A program made the position numbers and the translations under genes. Shown piece after piece: positions 6,990-11,410 of a stretch of DNA of 11,410 nucleotides (position 1 is the stretch's first letter; the number at the start of each line of letters is the position of its first letter). The DNA comes from Actinomycetota bacterium. Lineage in GTDB: Bacteria; Actinomycetota; Actinomycetes; Nanopelagicales; Nanopelagicaceae. The stretch covers positions 1 through 11,410 of the forward strand of contig WLMD01000044.1 of assembly GCA_009700405.1 (NCBI GenBank). Reading direction: 5' to 3'. Below the pieces are notes generated by a model. The model ran no database searches, was not told the origin of the DNA, and saw only the letters and a program-made list of their open reading frames with translations.

Positions 6990-7561
6990 ATTCAACGCTA
7001 ACAGGAAAAGTTATACGCCTAGAGCCTTTATCTCTCGAGCACGCTGCATCCTTATTCAAGTACTTAGGAAACGATCCAGAAGTGTGGCGCTGGTTACCTC
7101 ATGCGATGCCGGCAGATATTGGACAAATGAAAGAATTAATCAGTGCCTACATTGCCCAACGCGATACTGGATGGCGAGAACCTTTCGCCGTCATTGATTT
7201 GGCCACTGGCGATGCTATTGGTACGACCTCCTATATGGATATTGATAACGTCCACAAGAATGTTGAAATAGGTTCTACTTTCTATGCCAGTAAATTTTGG
7301 AGAAGTGCCGTCAATACTGAAGCGAAATTATTATTATTGACTGAAGCATTTGAAGTCCGAAAAATGATTCGAGTCTCATTGAGAACTGATGAGCTCAACG
7401 AAAGATCCCGGGCAGCAATTCTTCGACTTGGCACAACCTTTGAGGGCACATTGCGCCACCATCGCATTCGCCCCAACGGAACACTTAGAAATTCCGTCTG
7501 CTACTCCATGCTTGCCGAAGAATGGCCTGCTGCTAAGGCGAAACTCAGCCCCTCTACTTAA
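6986..7561 (+). CDS. GNAT N-acetyltransferase, RimJ/RimL-like
   Basis: A 191-aa cytoplasmic enzyme expected to transfer acetyl from acetyl-CoA to an amine. It matches the RimJ/RimL-type GNAT subgroup (Acetyltransf_3): N-terminal VIRLEPLSLEHAASLF with PEVWRWLP (residues 9-38), central GDAIGTTSYMDI and NVEIGSTFYASKFWRSAVNTEA (roughly 75-113), then the diagnostic VSLRTDELNERSRAAILRLG (130-149) and FEGTLRHHRIRPNGTLRNSV (152-171), ending with the usual EEW motif (178-180). The motif A glycine loop is degenerate, as often in this subgroup. The natural substrate (protein N-terminus, small amine or antibiotic) cannot be deduced. The start at 6986 is chosen because the N-terminal family pattern begins here; GAGAG about 11-15 nt upstream is only a weak SD. 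It is divergent from the dehydrogenase and 32 bp ahead of the HlyIII-type gene. Confidence 0.9.
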   Translation: MNSTLTGKVIRLEPLSLEHAASLFKYLGNDPEVWRWLPHAMPADIGQMKELISAYIAQRDTGWREPFAVIDLATGDAIGTTSYMDIDNVHKNVEIGSTFYASKFWRSAVNTEAKLLLLTEAFEVRKMIRVSLRTDELNERSRAAILRLGTTFEGTLRHHRIRPNGTLRNSVCYSMLAEEWPAAKAKLSPST

Positions 7562-7580
7562 TTACTCACTCAAAGAAGGA

Positions 7581-7586
7581 TAGAAT
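7581..7586 (+). promoter_or_regulatory. -10 hexamer (TAGAAT) of a likely leaderless promoter for the HlyIII-family gene
   Basis: TAGAAT (5/6 to TATAAT) is followed by seven bases (CCTGCTC) and the ATG at 7594, so transcription would start at or next to the A of ATG. The GAAGGA at 7574-7579 is about 14 nt before the start, far for an SD. No good -35 is seen. Confidence 0.45.
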
Positions 7587-7593
7587 CCTGCTC

Positions 7594-8253
7594 ATGAAGG
7601 TCGCCAAAGATGAGACGCCAGTTGCGCCACCAAAATTGCGCGGCTGGTTTCATCTTGGGGCAACACCCGTTGTGGCTATCGCTTCACTTATTCTCTTTAT
7701 CCTAAGTAAAGACTCACTCAAGTTCGCAGTGGCTTTGTATTCAATCACCGCCATTTTGCTCTTTAGTGTTTCTGCTATCTACCACCGGGTTCCATGGTCG
7801 CCCGCCAAGAAAAAGATTTGGCGTAGATGGGATCATGCAAATATCAATCTACTTATTGCCGGTTCGGTTACCCCTTATGCAGTAACGCTACTTACAGGCA
7901 ATGATCGAGTGATTTTGTTGTCGGTGATGTGGACTGGCGCATTAATAGGAGTGGCGGTCCGAGTTTTTTGGGTGGGCGCACCTCGTTGGCTCTACGTTGC
8001 CAATTACTTAGCACTTGGCTGGGTGGCAGTTATTTATTCACCTCAAATTTACCGAGCAGGGGGCTTATGGGTCCTTTTGCCGATTCTTATAGGCGGACTC
8101 TTTTATTCAGTGGGGGCCATCTTTTACGCACTAAAGCTCCCGGGCAGGAATGCCAAGTATTTTGGATTCCACGAGCTATTTCACATTTTCGTCATTGCCG
8201 CGTGGATTTCTCAATATATTGGCGTCTCCATCGCGATTTATCGCGCCCGCTAA
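7594..8253 (+). CDS. Hemolysin III / PAQR (YqfA-type) family seven-helix membrane protein
   Basis: A 219-aa integral membrane protein with about seven hydrophobic helices, the usual size of bacterial HlyIII/PAQR proteins. The metal-site residues of the family are all present: the SxxxH motif as SAIYH (60-64), WDHANI with D80 and H81, and HELFH (H193, H197) in the last helices. The N-terminal RGWFH (16-20) is also typical. Relatives include adiponectin receptors (zinc-dependent ceramidase-like fold) and Bacillus cereus hemolysin III; in most bacteria the role is membrane lipid or fluidity homeostasis, and the hemolysin name does not imply a toxin here. It follows the acetyltransferase by 32 bp and may be co-transcribed or use its own promoter. 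Confidence 0.93.
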   Translation: MKVAKDETPVAPPKLRGWFHLGATPVVAIASLILFILSKDSLKFAVALYSITAILLFSVSAIYHRVPWSPAKKKIWRRWDHANINLLIAGSVTPYAVTLLTGNDRVILLSVMWTGALIGVAVRVFWVGAPRWLYVANYLALGWVAVIYSPQIYRAGGLWVLLPILIGGLFYSVGAIFYALKLPGRNAKYFGFHELFHIFVIAAWISQYIGVSIAIYRAR

Positions 8254-8273
8254 CCCCAATAGGTGACTACTCC

Positions 8274-8296
8274 GGGCTTTTGGTAAGCCGCTTTCT
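8274..8296 (+). terminator. Weak intrinsic terminator candidate after the HlyIII-family gene
   Basis: GGCTT (8275-8279) and AAGCC (8285-8289) form a 5-bp stem with a 5-nt loop, followed by GCTTTCTT. The stem is short and the T-tract interrupted, so termination may be partial. It lies 21 bp after the stop. Confidence 0.35.
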
Positions 8297-8307
8297 TACT
8301 CTAATCT
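8280..8307 (+). promoter_or_regulatory. Candidate promoter of the coiled-coil/acyltransferase unit
   Basis: TTGGTA (8280-8285, -35-like) and TAATCT (8302-8307, -10-like) are separated by 16 bp. They lie about 30 nt before the coiled-coil gene, which has an SD, so a short 5' leader is expected. Confidence 0.35.
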
Positions 8308-8325
8308 GTACTACTAAAGAGAGTT

Positions 8326-8333
8326 AGGACGAG
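8326..8333 (+). promoter_or_regulatory. Ribosome binding site of the coiled-coil protein gene
   Basis: AGGACGAGG precedes the ATG at 8339 by about 5 nt. It is one of the few clear SD sequences in the window and supports this start. Confidence 0.5.
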
Positions 8334-8338
8334 GATTA

Positions 8339-9142
8339 ATGGCTGAGAAGAGTTCCTTCCTTAATTGGGTCGGATTTAAAGGTGAGGAAACCAACGCGCC
8401 TAATTCCGTCGAACGCATTCGAGAACTTGAAGCTCAACTAGCTGACCTGCGATCCAGACGCGACATCACATCGTTATCAAAAGAAGAATTTGAAATACTC
8501 GCGACTGAGACCGCAATGGCGATGATTAAGTCCGCCCAACTTCGTGAATCAAAAGCGCAAGCATCATCTGATCGTCTGATTACCGAATCAACTAGGCAGG
8601 CAAGAGATGCTGTTGAAAGCGCTGACCAAAAAGCAAAATCATTGTTATCTAGCGCCGAAACTCGTGGGCGTAAATACATTGAAGCTGCGGAAACCGATGC
8701 AGAAGAACTGTTAGAGAAAGCAGAACTCGAAGCGGATTCCTTGCTAGAGGAGAGAAAGCGTGAAGCGTCCCACTTAACGAGTGTCGCTCGACGTGAAAGT
8801 GAAAGAATTATCACTGGCGCTGCACATGAAGTGACTGAATACCGTCAGTGGCTCTCTGGCGTAATTTCTGAGGCCGAGCGGTTGTACAAGATTCAAACTC
8901 AATCTCTTGATGCCGCCGAGCACGCTATTCATCAATCTCGCTCGCGCCTTGAGTCCGCTTTTGTACGTTTAAGTGATCTTCAAAGAATTGTCCTTGAAAA
9001 CTTAAATCCTGATGACACAATAATTAAAAGAGAACCAGTGAAGGTTGAAAGCGAAAGAACCAAACCTGCCCTTGAATCTCCAGCAAAATCTAAAAAGAGC
9101 GCTCAGAAAGTTACAAAGAAACCCGCCGCTAAACGGAATTAG
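8339..9142 (+). CDS. Coiled-coil protein with Lys-rich C-terminal tail (DivIVA/FilP-like in character)
   Basis: A 267-aa hydrophilic protein with no signal peptide or membrane segment, so probably cytoplasmic. Residues about 23-42 and 66-222 are rich in Ala, Glu, Lys, Arg and Leu with heptad-like spacing (for example AETDAEELLEKAELEADSLL, 117-136) and should form long coiled coils. After a linker at about 223-248 the tail PAKSKKSAQKVTKKPAAKRN (248-267) is strongly basic, reminiscent of histone-H1-like tails that bind DNA or acidic surfaces. I do not recognise a named family; actinobacterial coiled-coil cytoskeletal or polar-growth proteins (DivIVA, FilP, SepIVA types) are the nearest in character, but the typical DivIVA N-terminal motif was not identified. 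A GGACGAGG ribosome site sits about 5 nt before the ATG. The stop is 5 bp before the surface acyltransferase gene, indicating an operon and possibly a shared envelope role. Confidence 0.8.
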   Translation: MAEKSSFLNWVGFKGEETNAPNSVERIRELEAQLADLRSRRDITSLSKEEFEILATETAMAMIKSAQLRESKAQASSDRLITESTRQARDAVESADQKAKSLLSSAETRGRKYIEAAETDAEELLEKAELEADSLLEERKREASHLTSVARRESERIITGAAHEVTEYRQWLSGVISEAERLYKIQTQSLDAAEHAIHQSRSRLESAFVRLSDLQRIVLENLNPDDTIIKREPVKVESERTKPALESPAKSKKSAQKVTKKPAAKRN

Positions 9143-9147
9143 TTGGT

Positions 9148-10914
9148 ATGGAAACTCAACGCGGTATCAGGCATATCCCTGCAATAGATGGCTTACGTGC
9201 TGTTGCAGTAATTGCAGTGATGCTCTACCACCTTGGGTTTTCTTGGATACCCGGCGGATTTCTTGGAGTTGACCTCTTCTTCGTAATCTCTGGATATGTA
9301 ATAACTCGTCTTCTTTTGGATTCGATTCAAAGAAGTGGTGGTTTAGATCTTCGAGGTTTCTACCTTGCAAGAATTCGCCGGCTTCTCCCCGCTTTAGTTT
9401 TCATGGTTTTCTCGACAGCTTTATTTATCAGCGTCTGGGCTCCTGAGACTGTTAAGCGGTTCGTGACGGATATTCCATTTGTGGTTTCCGGATCAATGAA
9501 CTGGGCACTTGTTTATCGTCATCAAGACTACTTTGAAGCAATCGGGCGTCCACCGCTTTTACAGCACACATGGTCGCTTGCTGTTGAGAGTCAATTCTAT
9601 TTGCTATGGCCCCTTATTCTCTTACTTGTTCTTAAGCAATTTGGTAAGAACAAGATTCCTAGTGCTGCGCTTGCTATTGCAGGCTTCTCTGGAATTGCAC
9701 TTTTAGTGCTGTCAATGCGCATGGATGCCAGTAACGCCCAGAGCGTTAGCCACGTGTACTTTGGCACGGATACGCACAGTATTGGGCTTTTTCTTGGCGC
9801 CGCACTTGCTGTCAGTTGGATCCCACAAAATTTGACAATTCATATTGAAAAACGAGCGCAGGATTTTATTGATGCCATAGGGGTATTCGGATTACTCGGA
9901 CTTCTGGCTTGCTTTCTTTTTATCACTGAATCAGATGCCACTTTATATCGCTTAGCTTTCCCGCTTGCCGGAATATTTGGTTGCGCAATCATTATGTCTT
10001 TGGTGCATCCAGCATCTCGATTTGCCCCCATGCTAAGTAGTAAGCCCATACTGTGGATCGGCCAACGCTCTTATGCAATCTACCTATGGCATTGGATTGT
10101 TTTCCAACTCACTCGTCCAAGTGTTGATTTAGCCGGTTCTGTATGGGCTTTGTATGCCCTAAGAATTCTTGTTGTTTTTGCACTTGCAGATATTTCATTG
10201 CGATGGGTAGAGCTTCCTATTCGAAGCGATGTAGTTGGAGCATGGTTTAGAGGGATGAAGTATCGAACCAAGAGAGTTCGAATTCGACAACAGATTGCAG
10301 TTTTGTCTGGAATTGTTGCTCTCGTTGCATCGACATCATTTGTAAGCGCCAATGCCATTTCAAGTAGTAATAAAGTAGCGGCAGCTTTAAAGGCTAGTCT
10401 TGCGGCACCGATTGTTCCTGAAACTCCAATCATTTCAAATGTTCCAGGAATATGGCTTGCTGGAGATTCAGTAATTTTAGGTATTCGATATGAGTTGGCA
10501 CAGAAAGAACCAATCGCCTTAATTAACGCCCGGGTTGGGCGTCAAGCTGGCGAGCTAATTACAGTTCTTCTTCGCGATCAAGCAGCTATGGCCAATTCTC
10601 CGATTGTCTTGGATTTAGGTAACAATAATCGTCTTACCGAAGCGGAAGTCGCAAAGGTATTTGATGTGATTAAGAACCAGCCACAGATAATCATTGTGAA
10701 TACTGCAGTTCCTCGAGGCTGGCGTGATGAAAATGATGCACTCATTGCCAAATATGCGCGCAAGTATTCGCAGGCATCGCTTGTGGATTGGAAGAGCATT
10801 TCAGAAGGTCATCCGGAGTTTTTCGGCCCTGACGGGGTTCATTTGCTTCCTGCAGGAATCACAGTTTACGTCAATGCAATTCTGGAAAAGATCCACGCCC
10901 CTGAAATAAAATAA
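9148..10914 (+). CDS. Membrane O-acyltransferase (OafA/OatA type) fused to an SGNH domain
   Basis: A 588-aa two-domain protein that should acetylate a cell-surface glycan (peptidoglycan, lipoglycan or polysaccharide). Residues 1-360 are an acyltransferase-3 membrane domain: IPAIDGLRAVAVIAVMLYH (10-28, conserved H28), FLGVDLFFVISGY (38-50), the ARIRRLLPA loop (74-82) and HTWSLAVESQFYLLWP (140-155, E147), then more helices and the YLWHW motif (312-316). A further helix (about 383-402) crosses the membrane, followed by a linker and an extracytoplasmic SGNH hydrolase-like domain (about 434-588) with block I GDS (439-441), a block II glycine (about G464), block III GNNN (491-494) and block V DGVH (562-565), so the Ser/Asp/His set is complete. 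In OatA-type enzymes the membrane domain passes acetyl across the membrane and the SGNH domain places it on the glycan. The acceptor here is unknown. It is translationally linked to the coiled-coil gene (5-bp gap, no own SD). Confidence 0.93.
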   Translation: METQRGIRHIPAIDGLRAVAVIAVMLYHLGFSWIPGGFLGVDLFFVISGYVITRLLLDSIQRSGGLDLRGFYLARIRRLLPALVFMVFSTALFISVWAPETVKRFVTDIPFVVSGSMNWALVYRHQDYFEAIGRPPLLQHTWSLAVESQFYLLWPLILLLVLKQFGKNKIPSAALAIAGFSGIALLVLSMRMDASNAQSVSHVYFGTDTHSIGLFLGAALAVSWIPQNLTIHIEKRAQDFIDAIGVFGLLGLLACFLFITESDATLYRLAFPLAGIFGCAIIMSLVHPASRFAPMLSSKPILWIGQRSYAIYLWHWIVFQLTRPSVDLAGSVWALYALRILVVFALADISLRWVELPIRSDVVGAWFRGMKYRTKRVRIRQQIAVLSGIVALVASTSFVSANAISSSNKVAAALKASLAAPIVPETPIISNVPGIWLAGDSVILGIRYELAQKEPIALINARVGRQAGELITVLLRDQAAMANSPIVLDLGNNNRLTEAEVAKVFDVIKNQPQIIIVNTAVPRGWRDENDALIAKYARKYSQASLVDWKSISEGHPEFFGPDGVHLLPAGITVYVNAILEKIHAPEIK

Positions 10915-10944
10915 CCCCCGCATATTTTCTATGCGAGGGTTATT
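10910..10944. terminator. Bidirectional hairpin terminator between convergent genes
   Basis: ATAACCCCCGCATA (10911-10924) and TATGCGAGGGTTAT (10930-10943) form a 14-bp stem with one C/A mismatch and a TTTTC loop. The flanking A/T pair extends it to 10910-10944. It overlaps the acyltransferase stop codon. On the - strand the hairpin is followed by a T-rich tract (TTATTTTATTTC), so it should also end the fibronectin-domain gene; the + strand tract after it is weaker. Confidence 0.85.
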
Positions 10945-10957
10945 CGTTAATGATTGG

Positions 10958-11410
10958 TTACGAGAAAAGTCCTGGTAAGCCAAATACTTTTCCGGCAGCA
11001 GTTTGAGAATCTGAGTAAACACTTGAAACGCGGACTGATGTCCAAGTTCCCTTAGTAGATTCTGACTTTGTGATGTCTAAAGAGAGTTGAGTCGCTGGAA
11101 CGGTTGCTGCGATTTTCCAAGGTCCGTTGCTCACGGAGAGTTCAACGGTGTAGCCAGTGAGTCCCTCAACTGCCGAAGGAGCTTTCCAGAAAACCGTTGC
11201 ACCAGTCGCTGTGTAGTGAGCAACAATTCCACTTGGCGCTTCTACTGTTACAACTGTTGCTGCAGGTGACTCGCTGGGCATTGCAGATTCACTTGCTGAC
11301 TCGGTAGGCGTTGCACTTGCTGTAGCAATCGTGCTTGGACTTGCAGCAGGTGCTGCATCGTCATCGCTTTTGTTAGATTTTGAAATTACAATGAGTGCAA
11401 GCAAAACAAC
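10958..11410 (-). CDS. Membrane-anchored fibronectin type III domain protein (5' truncated by window edge)
   Basis: The reading frame is open to the window edge; the TTG at 11404 is internal, and the start lies beyond 11410. The visible C-terminal part, about 150 aa, begins with a hydrophobic stretch (VVLLALIVISKSNK), probably the end of a membrane anchor or signal helix. Then comes a Ser/Thr/Ala/Pro-rich, low-complexity linker of about 35 residues containing SxSAxPSESPAAT-like repeats. A fibronectin type III-like beta-sandwich follows, with the usual P, W and Y markers (APSGIVAHYTATGATVFWKA, GYTVELSVSNGPWKIAATV, and a final TSVRVSSVYSDS strand). The layout suggests an extracytoplasmic adhesive or protein-interaction module. 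The missing N-terminus could hold further domains such as a kinase, as in some actinobacterial receptors, but nothing visible supports that. It shares a terminator with the convergent acyltransferase gene. Confidence 0.75.
   Translation of the reverse strand, partial: VVLLALIVISKSNKSDDDAAPAASPSTIATASATPTESASESAMPSESPAATVVTVEAPSGIVAHYTATGATVFWKAPSAVEGLTGYTVELSVSNGPWKIAATVPATQLSLDITKSESTKGTWTSVRVSSVYSDSQTAAGKVFGLPGLFS

Noticed and set aside
7594..8253. Toxin or hemolysin role suggested by the family name
   Set aside because: Bacterial HlyIII/PAQR proteins are mostly housekeeping membrane proteins with a metal site; nothing nearby suggests virulence.
1..11410. CRISPR array, mobile element, tRNA or phage/defence island
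   Set aside because: No spaced direct repeats, transposase or integrase motifs, terminal inverted repeats, tRNA-like cloverleaf or recognised defence domains were seen; the genes are metabolic, transport and envelope types.

Overview
The window looks like chromosome of a streamlined, moderate-GC (about mid-40s % by eye) actinobacterium; the freshwater Nanopelagicales (acI) group is a reasonable guess. The reasons are tight gene packing, actinobacterial-style large LuxR regulator and coiled-coil proteins, and several genes with a -10-like hexamer only 6-7 nt before the ATG (leaderless architecture). Taxonomy is inference. No tRNA, rRNA, CRISPR array, IS element or phage gene was seen.

Layout. 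At the left edge (+ strand) is the C-terminal half of a short-chain dehydrogenase resembling 3-alpha-hydroxysteroid dehydrogenase/carbonyl reductase, then an EntS-like MFS exporter (483-1703). Converging on it, with 8 bp between stops, is an 860-aa MalT/LAL-type LuxR regulator (1712-4294, -). It is preceded by a 151-bp region rich in CCCTA/TAGGG and TCACCC/GGGTGA motifs. Next on the - strand are a CynX/NimT-type MFS transporter (4446-5594) and a glutamate-type amino-acid dehydrogenase (5665-6906). They are separated by a short gap holding a perfect 9-bp inverted repeat.

A 79-bp divergent region separates the dehydrogenase from a RimJ/RimL-type GNAT acetyltransferase (6986-7561, +). It holds a symmetric TACAGTA -10 element and a possible 20-codon leader ORF that overlaps the acetyltransferase start as ATGA. 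Next on the + strand are a HlyIII/PAQR membrane protein (7594-8253), then a two-gene unit: a cytoplasmic coiled-coil protein with a Lys-rich tail (8339-9142), followed 5 bp later by an OafA/OatA-type membrane O-acyltransferase fused to an extracytoplasmic SGNH domain (9148-10914). A strong bidirectional hairpin terminator at 10910-10944 separates it from a convergent, 5'-truncated gene for a membrane-anchored fibronectin type III protein (10958-11410, -).

Functionally this reads as ordinary core and accessory genome: small-molecule transport, amino-acid nitrogen metabolism and cell-surface modification. No clearly new multi-gene system is visible. The most checkable items are the leaderless/bidirectional promoters, the two regulatory repeat clusters, and the pairing of the coiled-coil protein with the surface acyltransferase.
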